64,000 bases of DNA from Onthophagus taurus (taxonomy: Eukaryota > Arthropoda > Insecta > Coleoptera > Scarabaeidae). The stretch is from NCBI RefSeq assembly GCF_036711975.1, contig NC_091967.1:28644001-28708000 (forward strand), given 5' to 3'. The translations under genes were made by a program, and so were the position numbers. Positions within the stretch are counted from its first letter, which is position 1; each line of letters begins with the position of its first letter. Shown here piece after piece: positions 10,149 to 20,443 of the stretch. The notes under the pieces were generated by a model. It saw only the letters and a program-made list of their open reading frames with translations, was not told where the DNA came from and ran no database searches.

Positions 10149-11335
10149 TTAATTGTTTGAACACGAGTTTGAATGGTGACATTTCGAGTTGCAAAACACT
10201 TTAGCCCTCTTACATTTGCATAAATTTGTTTGACATTTTTTATTGCAGTTATACTTCAAAAACCCTTGGCCTCCGAAGGCAGAGTTTTGGCTACTAATCT
10301 GACGCAGAGAGAATTCAATCTCTGGGACGTCTTGAATTTTCAAAAGTGTGTCTTTACATGCTTGAATTTGATATCTATTTGATATCCATCCGAGTCCATC
10401 ATTTGTTGTCTCCAAAACTACGCCAATTAAGTTTCGCGCATCTCCTTTGCTCCTGTCAAGGCTTGGAACAGGCACAGTAACTGAAGTTCCAACCTCAATC
10501 AGGGCAAATTTTTTATTAGATGTAAACTTCATCTTTTTTGCCTGCTCTTTCAATCCTTCGACAGCTTTCTCTTGATTTGAAGTTATCGTTTTTCTTCTTG
10601 CACACCGGAGACATAAAACTAATGCTCCGTAACCCTCGTTGTTACTTGTACTCTGGGCACAGATGACATGAACACTTTGGGCACAGCTATAACAGGTTCC
10701 AATTTTGCCATATCAACATCAAGGGTAGGAGTTGTTCCTTTAGTATTTTCTGCATCAGGAAACGGAGTTGATCCTCCAAGACGTTCTGCATTAGGACCAC
10801 AAGTGGAATTCTCCTGCTCCACAGTAGTTGCAAGTGCTTTTTCAAGATCTTCTTCAGTTCTAAGAAATTTTTTCGTTTTTTTTTGTTTTCCTTTAATGAA
10901 ATAGACACTGTTATTTTTTTGGTACTGAATTGAAATTATTGCTTACCGAACATCGCTTCAAAAGGTGTTAGTCGTATTCCGCTATGGTATGCATTGTTTT
11001 CTGAAGCTAACAAAAACGAAGACCTTCGCTCCAATGCTTAGTCTTATTGTCTTCCATTCACGTAAATAACATATCTTCTACGTCCCGGTTAGATCTCTCC
11101 ACACTGCCTTGACTTTGCGAGTGTCTTAACTCTTCAACTACCCAATTAGCAAACTCTCGTCCGTTATCCGACTACAAGACGCTGGGAGTTTCCAAAATAC
11201 AAAAAAAATCAAATAATGTGTGAGCCACTTCCTCTGCTGTTTTCGTCTTCAATGGACGTTAAATTAAAAACTTAGTTAAGTTTCTCAATTCTATTTCGGC
11301 GATTTGGCTTTTAAAAGGCACACAATCGGTTGCAT
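10149..11335 (-). pseudogene. KRBA2-like integrase (internally deleted, frameshifted)
   Basis: Reading leftward: at about 11335-10947 the integrase core shows KTAEEVAHTL, then SDNGREFANWVVEEL with the second catalytic aspartate. This runs straight into RHSQSQGSVERSNRDVED with the catalytic glutamate; about 17 residues normally found between them in this family are gone. The core ends FEAMFG with a possible GT donor at 10946. At 10870-10619 comes a linker with TEEDLEKAL. After a frameshift comes the C-terminal module (10553-10149): VGTSVTVPVPSLDR, RNLIGVVLE, and a cysteine-rich end CNKKCQTNLCKC...CNSKCHH. Stop codons in the core confirm it is inactive. Confidence 0.8.
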
Positions 11336-11462
11336 TTAATGCACTTCTCATTTTGAAACTTTTAACTCGAAGTGCACTCAACCGCAGTAAGGGAATTACT
11401 GATCGTCGACAAGTTGAAAGTTGCAGGGTGCGTCGTGCGCATCACTGACAAGAAAAGTACGT

Positions 11463-11685
11463 GAAACCCAAGTTTGCCTGACCCACTTTAGGCAAAGTCC
11501 GAAGTTAATTTATACTTTTCGGACTTTGCCTGAGCTTCATTTAGCAGACCTAAATTTGCCTAGTTGCACACTAGGCAAACCCCGAAATTTAAAGTTATTT
11601 CGGACATGGTCAAAAATGCTCGGGCAATGTGCGAATTGCCTAGTCAATCTTAAGTGTGCCGGCGTAATAGAGATTGCCGGTAACA
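11463..11685 (-). repeat. Ginger-like right terminal inverted repeat
   Basis: Inverse of the left repeat. The matching part starts near the TTTGCCTGACCC word and ends at GGTAACA. The same AGGCAAA/TCCGAA modules are present. Confidence 0.85.
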
Positions 11686-11689
11686 TATA

Positions 11690-12084
11690 GAAAAATATTC
11701 GACACGTATATTGTCATTTCTGCTCGATCGCCGTTTTAAGGATAGAAATCACCCTTTCCGATTTTGGAGATAAGTGCGATTATTTTAAGAATTATTTTTA
11801 CGATTGTTGCGAAATCATGTCACTGGGGGTTTTAGGGGTCGCTGATGATGAATCTGATGACCGTTTTCAAGAATTCAAAATGGGGGGCGCACTTTTATAA
11901 AAAATTGTACACCCTTGTTAAAAATTGTGAAAAATTAAAAAATGTAACAACTGATAATTTTAAGGCGGATTTCTAGGAAACGGTTAATATCAAAAACTAC
12001 CCCTAACCGTAACGAATCATGGAAACTCCTCACTCAAAAGTTGCGCACCAAAGTTCATTTTGGTGCGCAACCCTAAAAACTTCC
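11690..12084. other. Intergenic stretch, no recognised gene; one strong hairpin
   Basis: No supported ORF. A near-perfect hairpin, GTTGCGCACCAAA...TTTTGGTGCGCAAC, lies at about 12040-12073 with a five-base loop. It may be the end of a small inverted-repeat element or part of the pogo-like element that follows. Confidence 0.5.
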
Positions 12085-13181
12085 CCTGAATAGGAATAGT
12101 TTTCGAAGTCAGAGAACAATGAGCATACACCGACAACTGTTCCATTAAAACCAGTTCCAGTAAACTGACTTCTGCTCATATGAAAAATTGGCTACAAAAT
12201 GTCTATTTCCCAAACACCGGACCCAAATCATTACTATTACTACTATCCGTGCAAAAAGTCAAGGCCCCTCACTTTAGAGATCGATATATTCGGGACCGCT
12301 CGATGAAAAAAATTGCGACAAAGTTTGTTGTAATCACTGAACATTTCTACGTAATATAAGTTAATTTGAAAATTTTCGGATCCGCGGTTTTCTTTTTATC
12401 GCGAGTTAAGTGAAAAAAGTACCGGTTTTTTGACGGTACCGACAACTATGTCAACTTTGCGATTTTTTTTCTGGAAAACTATGGTACGAAAAAATTTGAA
12501 ATTTGGACAGGTGGTAGCCTGATGTGTTCTTAATGAGTGGCATATTTTATTTTTTCGATATTCCAAATAGTTTCGCGGAAAATCGCGGTTCAGTAAGACT
12601 CCGTTATATCGAAAACGGCTAGGTGGATTTGTGCAAAGACTTGTTGCAAAGATATCGATCTCTAAAGTGAGGGGCCTTGACTTTTTGCACGGATAGTAGA
12701 CTCTTGGAGTGACCACTGCCCTGAAATTATTAGTGAAGTAACTCCATCGGATGTTACGTTTAAATATTTGTCTCTGGATTCAACAATACAACCCCTAGAT
12801 GTGTTTGGCTTTAGAATATGGAAAAATTTCATTAGAAGATTTTCTGATCAAGTTATTCTCGACCAGTACGATGTCAATTTACATCAGCGAGATAATATTT
12901 TAAAATTGCAATCCTTAACGCATAACCAGTTGTCTTCCTCACGATTTATTAATGTTATTAAATACGCCTGGTTTGCATCTGGATATATAAAGGAGAAACC
13001 AGAACAGCTTGAAAATCCCGTGGAGGTTTGCTTTTCCAATAAAAAGCCGAAAAACTCCGAAAAACTTACGTGCGATATCTGTGGAGATATAGCTGTTATA
13101 ACTTGTGCATGGTGTAAACAATCGTTGTGTTTAAAACATTTTTTCCATGATTTTCATTATTGCCAACAATATATTGAATAA
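12085..13181 (+). pseudogene. Pogo/Tc1-like DDE transposase, C-terminal half, split by a MITE
   Basis: Before the MITE the text reads SAHMKNWLQNVYFPNTGPKS. After it comes DSWSDHCPE, with the second catalytic aspartate region, then an IQPLDV.GFR.WKNF block at 12780-12830. This is the usual TTxxIQPLDV motif of pogo-type transposases. The last 40 codons carry a C2-H-rich finger (CDICGDIAV...CAWCKQSLC...HFF..FHYC). Removing the MITE and one TA copy leaves the flanking codons in the same frame. The N-terminal half with the DNA-binding domain is not found upstream. The family assignment rests on the IQPLDV region only. Confidence 0.7.
12243..12696. mobile_element. Tc1/mariner-type MITE with ~48-bp inverted repeats
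   Basis: The ends are CTATCCGTGCAAAAAGTCAA... and its inverse, flanked by TA on both sides (12241-12242 and 12697-12698). The inverted repeats extend through CGATAT, about 45-48 bp, almost perfectly matched. It has no ORF of its own. A diverged copy of one end lies at about 19973-20027. Confidence 0.9.
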
Positions 13182-15416
13182 AAAAAAGAAATTAAATTAA
13201 TAATGTAGAATAGAATTTGTGATAGTCAACCATTCTTTTGTCAGTTACTTTTTAACTCATTATTAATAAATATTTATATAATTATCCTAACTTTTGTGTT
13301 ATTTAAATAGAATAAGGATAAAAAACATTTTTCTGTAGGAGTATGAAAGTTATTAGCGAAAATATATTTTCTACACCAAACTTCTAACCCTTGTAAGTTC
13401 TTACAATAGTGTATAAAACTACCTAGCGTATAAAAAAATCATCGTGGGAAATTGCACCAAAATCGACAATTTTCGCAAAAAAAAAATTATTTTTGGGGTG
13501 GTTATTATAGTTAAGCCCAGCCACCCCTTAATGTCGTATAGGGTTTATTTTACTGCGTAAATCTTAATTTACAACTAATTTATGGTTTTCTTCAAAATAT
13601 TGTTCAAAAGTGTTACAGTTTATCACATTATTCTTAAGGAAAGGGGTTATCTATTATACCCCGTAATTATGCAGGCGATGGTCAGAGACAAATAAGAAAA
13701 AACACGTCATTCATATTTTTAAACGTACTATAAGGACACATAATATCGCCAAAATCGACAGGGTAGTTTTTAAAATATTCCAAAAAACTAGGGGTAGTTT
13801 AGGCCCTGAAGCATTCAAATATATGTGTGATATATCAATGGAAAGCTCTTTGAAAATGAATATCAGTTTATATTTACCACATTTCGATAGCTATTTTCGT
13901 CTTCAGCCTATAAGCGAATATATAGCACGTATAAAAAAATACGTAAACCTTTGTGGCAATAAAAAAAGGGTTTACCTAAATTACAAAATAAAGTAAAATA
14001 CTTTTATCTTCCTTAAAATACTTTTATAAAAGTATTTTACTTTATTTAAAATAAAATGGAAAGAAATAATGATTGCAGCAATAAATTATGAAAGACAGAA
14101 CACAAATATGTTGGATAGGTACGGGCTCCAGCTCACTCAATGGAGACGGGGGGGTTACGATGTTAATAAAAGGGAGCCACGAACTTATACCGATACCCAC
14201 CAACTTAATTTCCCTCAGCCAGCTAGCTAAGTTCGAAACCAAGTCGAGAGGTTTAAACAAAACACAAAAAGACAAACTCCTGCAGTTGAGATTTGAAACT
14301 ATATTGAATAATAAGATAAATTATTAGAAAAGAAATATTGGGTTTCATAAAATATATTGGTTTATGACCTATAAAGAGGATTATTAAATTAAATTCGAAT
14401 ATGATAAACAATTTTAAAAAAAGGAAAAGAATAACCTGACCGCTCTAAAGATTCTCCAAAAATAGAATCAAAACTATAACCTGAAAAAGAAAGAAAATAC
14501 ACAATAATTTAGTCAGCTGAATCAATAATGTATGGACACTCCTTTAAAATCGAGCGAACAGGTGAACAAAACAACTTAACAATAAAATTAAGAAAAATTA
14601 CAAATTATAATTATCTTTTTTTTTTAATCCTTTTTTTTCTAATTACTAAATCAACAAAAGAATGATTAAACAAAAGTTTTTCGGAAATTAACCTATCTTT
14701 AAATTATACCAGTTGTTGTCGTTGTTGTTGTTGTATGGATGGGTACTTATCTAGTTAATGGTAACGGTGAAGGTGTGTTGAACAGATGTGATGAGCAAGA
14801 GTGATGAATGGTGTACAGCTGATCGCCACGTTAATCGACGAGAGGGCGAACTAATCCAATAAACTGCGCCGAAGCAAAACCACGTTCTTTTAGGTGGCGT
14901 CCAAAATGGCGTCTCTGATACGCATCAGAATTATAACAGGATCTCCAAAATTTTACGATTCAACAAAAATCACAGGAATCGATGCCAATAAAGAGGAAAA
15001 AACCATGAGTTATTAAACGGCTAAACGTATATAACAAAGCCAAACCAGGAAAGCCGGAACAAAAATCCGATCACGCCAATAACAATTGGTCAAAAAAATG
15101 ATGTAGAACAAATCCGAATAACTCGACTAAAAGATGTCCAAAATCAAACACTGAGATTCTCCAACAAAACTTCTATCACTACGCGGTTAGCTTTATTATA
15201 AATTCGCAATTATACGACACCAATGCTCGATAACAAAAGAGGAAGAGGAAGCGTGGTACGGAAGAATGTATCCGCATCCTCACCCCTAAAATTAATAGAT
15301 CTTAAAAAGAGATCGACAAATCTACCAATGAAATTAATGTACCCATCATCACACCCATCATCACACCCATGTACCCATAATTGATACACAATCGGTTAAA
15401 GTAAACAATTCTATAA
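13182..15416. other. Long AT-rich intergenic stretch
   Basis: No recognisable gene. An inverted repeat of about 25 bp per arm (AAAGTAAAATACTTTTAT and inverse) lies at 13985-14048. A 79-codon open frame at 14088-14327 (+) ends in a charged FETKSRGLNKTQKDKLLQL-type stretch; I do not recognise it and it may be a scrap of a transposon gene. A GTTGTTGTTGTTGTT microsatellite is at about 14715-14735. The 14750-15330 block (GC-richer) could be old LTR DNA, but I found no partner copy. Confidence 0.5.
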
Positions 15417-15420
15417 TATA

Positions 15421-16496
15421 CCAGGTGTTTAAAAATTGTGCTCAGAAAACTAAACACATTTTGTAAAGACAAAATGTTATGTTAAATGTTAGGTTAATGT
15501 TTAGTTATTGTTAATCTCACGTCACTTTCGCTGGTGTAGTTGGGTGCTTTTATTTGATGTAAGCATGAATGAATACACCAATGCAGAAATGGCAGATGGA
15601 AACTTACGCCAACCGTAAGTTACCTAGTGATAAATTTTTCACAAAATTGCTTCAATTTCAACGTTTGTCGGAAGTGGGTTCTTTTAAAACAACTCACCAC
15701 GATGCTGGTCGACCTCGATCTGTGAGTACTCCTGCAGTAGAAGATGATGTTTTGAGAAGGGTTGAAGAAAAACCAGGTACAAGTGTAAGAAGGATCTCTG
15801 CTCCATTAAACGTTAATGCCTCTCTAGTTTGGAGAATTTTAGTTTTAGTTTTAGTTTGGAGAACAAGTGCAAGAACTTGTGACTCCTGACTACGTTTCGT
15901 GAAGAGGATTTTGTGAAGTGATGTTGCAGTCTTCCTAATCGCTTAACTGCCGATATTATTCGATATGTACCTCTCCAGGATAGATTACAAATATGGTTCA
16001 TGCATGTGGTACTCCTGCACATTTTGCGATCATTGTTCGTAATTTTCTTAATGCTGAATTTTATGGTAGATGGATAGGAAGAGGAGGTTCAATAATTACT
16101 TAAAATCATTAGTGTATTCAGCACCTGTTAATAACTTGGAGAATCTCTAGCAAAGAATACAGAACGCATGTGAGATTCGCCAATCTCCAGGAGTCTTCGA
16201 AAGAGTGCGCGATTCTTTTGTACGAAGATGTCAAGCATGTCTTCAAACATGACGTCCCTCCAGGTCATGCAGAGCATTTACTTTAAGCATTTTGTGTTCA
16301 GTTTTATATTCTGTTTGTATTTTCCCAAATTAATTAAATTTTTGAAGACCAAGACTCATTTCGTTCACTAATAACACTGGAATTGTTTATATCTTCGAAA
16401 CCACTGCTTTTAGGACCTAGGTTTACTAAGACCTTTTTGTTTATCTTGATGAGAACTATAAGTGGGCAAATCCGAACACAATTTTTAAACATACGG
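15421..16496 (+). mobile_element. Mariner-like transposon, decayed and internally deleted
   Basis: The ends CC(A/G)(G/T)(G/A)TGTTTAAAAATTGTG are inverted relative to each other, and the flanks are TATA on both sides (15417-15420 and 16497-16500). The + strand carries an HTH-type N-terminus at 15569-15840 with a GSFKTTHHDAGRPRSV motif and RVEEKPGTSVRRI, as in mariner-related insect transposases. Further on come scraps like HFAxIVRNFLNAEF (about 16020) and a C-terminal QRIQNACE (about 16155). The DDE core is largely missing and several frameshifts are present. Confidence 0.72.
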
Positions 16497-16500
16497 TATA

Positions 16501-16940
16501 TCTATTATAAAAGGGGGTGATTCACATAAGAACCGACATAGAGTAGGGACATGTAGTGGACAATAAATTAAGATTATTTAACGCAAATTATCTCTATACT
16601 AAGTTGTACACCTGAGGAGTTGTAGGCCTTCAACGTTGTGTCTTAAAATTTTACTATTTGTCTTAAATACAGTCTCTATTTGATTGGCCTGTTTGATAGA
16701 TTCATATGAATTTTGTATCTTTTTCGAAACTGGTTTCATTTACGTTTACTTCGAATCCTCTTCTTTGCTCCCGACCGTGGACAAACTTATGTGTGTATCT
16801 ATATCAAAGTCTCCACGACGGGCCCCGTCGAAGTGAAATTTGTGACCTTTGTTATTTTTTGTTTTCCTTTTTCTCTGGCCCTTTGTAAAAACTTTTTCTT
16901 TCCCGTAAATTTATCTAGCATCTCTAATTGAAATATAATC
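16501..16940. other. Non-coding stretch, probably including the LINE 5' UTR
   Basis: 16501-16680 holds nothing recognisable. The CG-richer part from about 16750 to 16940 directly precedes LINE ORF1 and may be its 5' untranslated region. No boundary repeat is visible. Confidence 0.4.
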
Positions 16941-17681
16941 ATGCCAGTTCATTGTAAGTGTTGTAACTCGAAATGCAAAGACGGCGAGTATGTATTGTGT
17001 TTCATTTGTAATAATGCATTCGCCAACGCTTGCGCACGCTTACCACCCTCCGATATGCGCTTTCTGCGTTCGCTTGCAAATTTTAAATGGACTTGCGATG
17101 CGTGTGCAAGCTGCGATAACCCCCTCCAGGCTCTCAAAGCTACCATAAACGATCTTATGACTCAAATGAAACAATTATCCGATTCGTTGTCGGAATTACG
17201 AAATGAACAGTGTGTAAAGGTGTCACCTCAGGAGAACACAATTGATGAAATAATTAATGAGATTAATGACCGTGAACGGAGGGCGCAAAATGTAATAATC
17301 TTAAATGTTGCTGAGACTGAAGATAGCATACTCAAAGATGCGGTTCAGGCCATACTTAAGGATGTTGTTGGAAAATCCCCAAACATTATTGGGAAGGTCT
17401 ATAGATTGGGAAAACTCTCACCTACACACACGCGGCCTAGACTTGTTAAAGTGGTATTTGAGCATAAATCGGAAGCGGATATGGTCTTAAGACGTGCTAA
17501 GGGGCTGCGAAACTCTCTGAATTTTAAAAATGTTTATATTAATTTTGATCGAACTCCACGACAACAAGAGTTTGAGCGTAAAATGCGCACCGAGTTGAAG
17601 TCTCGTATTGAGAATGGTGAAAAGGACCTGCGCTTACAATTCCTTAACGGACATCCTCGAATTGTCAAAAGAAAAAGCTAG
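16941..17681 (+). CDS. CR1-group LINE ORF1 protein
   Basis: The product would be the RNA-binding ORF1 protein of a non-LTR retrotransposon. It starts MPVHCKCC and has a PHD-like cysteine-rich finger in residues 4-60 (C..C....C.....C..C...F...C, then TCDACASC). A coiled-coil stretch follows at about 65-95, then an RNA-binding-type region with RRAQNVIILNV (about 112) and RTPRQQEFERKMRTEL. This order is common in CR1/Jockey-group LINEs. The frame is intact (246 codons) although the downstream ORF2 is broken. Confidence 0.8.
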   Translation: MPVHCKCCNSKCKDGEYVLCFICNNAFANACARLPPSDMRFLRSLANFKWTCDACASCDNPLQALKATINDLMTQMKQLSDSLSELRNEQCVKVSPQENTIDEIINEINDRERRAQNVIILNVAETEDSILKDAVQAILKDVVGKSPNIIGKVYRLGKLSPTHTRPRLVKVVFEHKSEADMVLRRAKGLRNSLNFKNVYINFDRTPRQQEFERKMRTELKSRIENGEKDLRLQFLNGHPRIVKRKS

Positions 17682-17695
17682 CTGCCTCCCAACGG

Positions 17696-19547
17696 ACACA
17701 GTATGCGCTATACTACTAAAATACGCTTAGTGAGACATGGCTCAAAGAAACAGTTCTTGATCGTGAGCTTTTCCCCAACAAATACGATGTTTTTAGATGT
17801 GATCGACCGCTTCGTAGAGGTGGCGGAGTATTATTGGCCATCGATAGTGATATTGCTGTTTCAAAAGTTGTGGTGACCTCTTGCTCAGTTGAATTAATTG
17901 ATTTGGTAGGTGCAAGAGTTGAATTTAAAAAGTCAAAATACGTTATGAATGTTGTTGTTTTCTACATCCTGCCTGGTACACCTGGAGAAATGTATGGTCG
18001 TACATTTGATCACATTGAATCATCACTCGATATGTCATTAGATACTTTGATCCTGGGAGACTTTAATATTCCATCATTTGCTATCATAAACGATGAACGA
18101 GGTGCTACCCTTCTTAACTTTATTAGTTTTAATAATCTTGAAAAATTGAACAACGTGAGTAATATCATAGATAGAACACTCGATCTGATTCTTCCTTCAT
18201 CACACATAAGTCTTGACGTGATACACTCCGATTTTACTCTGGTTGGCGAAGACAATTATCATCCAGCTTTGTTGGGAATTCTAAATATGCCTGCACCTCA
18301 GTCGTCAACGGTTCAAGTCATATATCGAGACGCCCAGTATAAAGTGCTTAAAAAGAGCTAACCTGCCCGACCTATACAGCGCAATGGTAAATATTGATTG
18401 GAATTACTTGCTGTCTTTATCATCAGTTGAAGTCTCCTGTAATGTTTTCTATACAACATTGTATAGTGTCTTGGATGCGTATGTTCCAAAAACCAACAGA
18501 AAACACATAAAAACTGAATATCCTTTGTGGTACTCCTCTACCTTAAAACGAATGCTTAAACAAAAAAAACATTACCACAAATTATCTAGACAAACCAATA
18601 AGTCCTTTTATCGAACAAGATGTCCGTCTCCGCCGGGACTGTAAAACACATATGCGTGAGGACCGTCGAGAATACGTAAGATCTTTGGAGCAAAAAATAA
18701 AGGAAGAGCCAAAGAGCTTTTGGAGGTTTGTTAATGAGACCAGAAACAGTGCTGTCTCACCAAATATTCTTAAATACGATGGTGACATTTTTTTCGATCT
18801 GCAGACTGTGATTAATTTGTTCGCCGATCATTTTGAGAATCCTAACGGTGCCCAAGTTGCTGATGGATGGGATGGCGTTTCTGTCGGCTTCTCAGAAGTA
18901 AGTCCTGATGAGATGGGGGAAGCTTTTAAGACATTTTAAGGCAAAAACTACGACTGGTCCAGATGGTATCCCCGCATATATAGTCAAAGACCTGTGCGCC
19001 TGTATTATTACAGTCTCCTCGGCATATTTTCAATTTAATAATCAAAAATTCTGATTTCCCGAAAATCTGGAAATTGAATGTTTGCCCTGTTTTTAAGAAA
19101 GGTGATAGATGCTGCGTAACGAATTATCGACCTATAGTCATCATAAATAATTTTTCCAAGCTTTTTGAGCAGATTGTAACACGCAAAATCGAATTTTACG
19201 CTAAGGCCCTTATATCTGATCAACAACATGGGTTTTGCAAAGGTAGATCTCCAGCCACCAACATACTCAGCTTCACTCAGTACGTATCGAATGCATTAAA
19301 CTGTCGAGAACAGGTGGATGTGATATACACCGACTTTTCTCGGGCTTTTGATTGCTTGGATCATGATTTGTTGGCCGAAAAGTTGTGGAGATTTGAATGT
19401 GAGCACTTTCTCACACGACTCCTAGTATCGTATGTATCCAATCGCAGACAATACGTCGAGTTAAGTGGTTTGAAGTCAAGACAGATTCATGTTACAAGTG
19501 GCGTACCACAGGGATCTAAGGCAGTCCAGATTAGATCCGATCCTTGA
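17696..19547 (+). pseudogene. CR1-group LINE ORF2: endonuclease and 5' half of RT, broken
   Basis: The endonuclease shows SETWLKE (about 17730), FRCDRPLRRGGG, then LILGDFNIPSF at about 18050 and the RTLDLIL motif, with an open stretch to 18361. Two further frames (18384-18644 and 18652-18939) carry the EN-RT linker with KSFWRFVNETR. RT begins about 18940 (TGPDGIPA) and shows NYRPIVIINNFSKLFE, HGFCKGRS, YTDFSRAFDCLDHD and SGVPQGS at about 19500. It ends there, before the YxDD box, where an inverted LINE fragment begins. Confidence 0.85.
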
Positions 19548-19866
19548 GAATATTTTATTATCGTCGGCATAGAGTAATTAGGCATTAGAAAATTTAAAAC
19601 AAGAAGAAATATCGTTTATGTACGACATTACATCGTACATTACAAATAGTAAGGGTCCAAGATAACTGCCCTGAGGCACACCGGATGTTATAGGTTTGTA
19701 TAATATTTATAACCAGAAACAAAGCTACCAATCCTGACCGGCTGACTTCTGTTAGATAAATACGACATAATGCAGTGAACAAGATCATCTGGAATATCAA
19801 AGGAGAAAAGTTTCTGTACAAGAATAGTATGATCGATTTTGTCGAAGGCTTTGCCCATATGATTGC
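19548..19866 (-). pseudogene. Inverted LINE RT fragment
   Basis: Read on the minus strand it gives GKAFDKIDHTILVQKL near 19850, then a SYLSNRSQ segment, then SGVPQG...LGP near 19670 and YADDNKIF near 19560. It overlaps the same RT region as the + strand LINE next to it but differs in sequence, so it is a separate copy, not a simple inversion of that one. A TTATTATTATTATTTT microsatellite borders its 5' side. Confidence 0.75.
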
Positions 19867-19972
19867 ATAAATGTTATTATTATTATTTTATTCTGTTCGT
19901 TTGCGCAAATGGCTTGAGCGTGTAAACGGGCTTTTACGTAGAAATGTTTAGTGATTACATCAAACTTTAAAA

Positions 19973-20027
19973 ATATCGATCTCTAAATTGAGCGACTTTC
20001 ACTTTTAGCACGAATAGTAAACTTTAT
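19973..20027. repeat. Diverged end of the 12243-type MITE
   Basis: The string TATCGATCTCTAAA.TGAG followed by TTTTAGCACGAATAGTA resembles the right end of the MITE at 12243-12696 with several substitutions. The other end is absent. Confidence 0.5.
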
Positions 20028-20031
20028 TTAT

Positions 20032-20241
20032 TGTAGCGCATCACGCACTCTAATTATTTTTTATTTTTAGTGTTATATCAACATAATATATTTTTCTCCT
20101 GAAAATTTTGTTATAGATATAAATAAATAAAAGATTGGATAAACATATATATAAACATTTAGTCTATCAAATACTCCAATATAAATTTTAATATTTTATT
20201 TATACAATTAATGTAGAGTTAATAATAAATAAACTGTATAC
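20032..20241 (-). repeat. Solo LTR of the CsRn1-like gypsy family
   Basis: Starts TGTAGCGCATCACGCACTC, the inverse of the LTR end found at 55811-55819 and 60591-60599. Similarity continues along about 210 bp (GTTATATCAACATAAT, CTATCAAATACTCC, AATATTTTATT). It is flanked by TTAT (20028-20031 and 20242-20245). Internal sequence is absent, which points to LTR-LTR recombination. It is clearly more diverged than the pair at 54772-60599. Confidence 0.75.
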
Positions 20242-20443
20242 TTATGTTTACGATTGTTTTTTAATTGTCGCGTCGTATTGGGTTAAAAAGGGAATTAATT
20301 AAGCATTTATATATTTTTAATAATTATTATGTTAATTTTATTAATTGTTTACTAAAAACATAAAATCTATTAGAAGATCAAATAAAACGTTGATAACAAT
20401 GAATTTAATAGATAAAAGAAATGGGGAAACGCATTCTTACGTT

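Larger units (their letters stand above)
9723..11685 (-). mobile_element. Ginger-like DNA transposon with KRBA2-type integrase relic
   Basis: Two inverted repeats of about 220 bp start TGTTACCG(A/G)CAATCTC and end in the inverse. The 4-bp sequence TATA lies outside both ends (9719-9722 and 11686-11689). Between them, on the minus strand, lie fragments of a DDE integrase similar to vertebrate KRBA2 (SDNGREFA, SQGSVERSNRDVE) with its C-terminal cysteine-rich tail. TGT...ACA ends, 4-bp duplications and a retroviral-type integrase in a DNA transposon are the features of the Ginger group. Placement in a named family is inference. The coding region is internally deleted and the copy is non-autonomous. 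Confidence 0.75.

Noticed and set aside
12396..12716. 106-codon minus-strand frame over the MITE
   Set aside because: It is mostly MITE inverted-repeat sequence and matches no protein.
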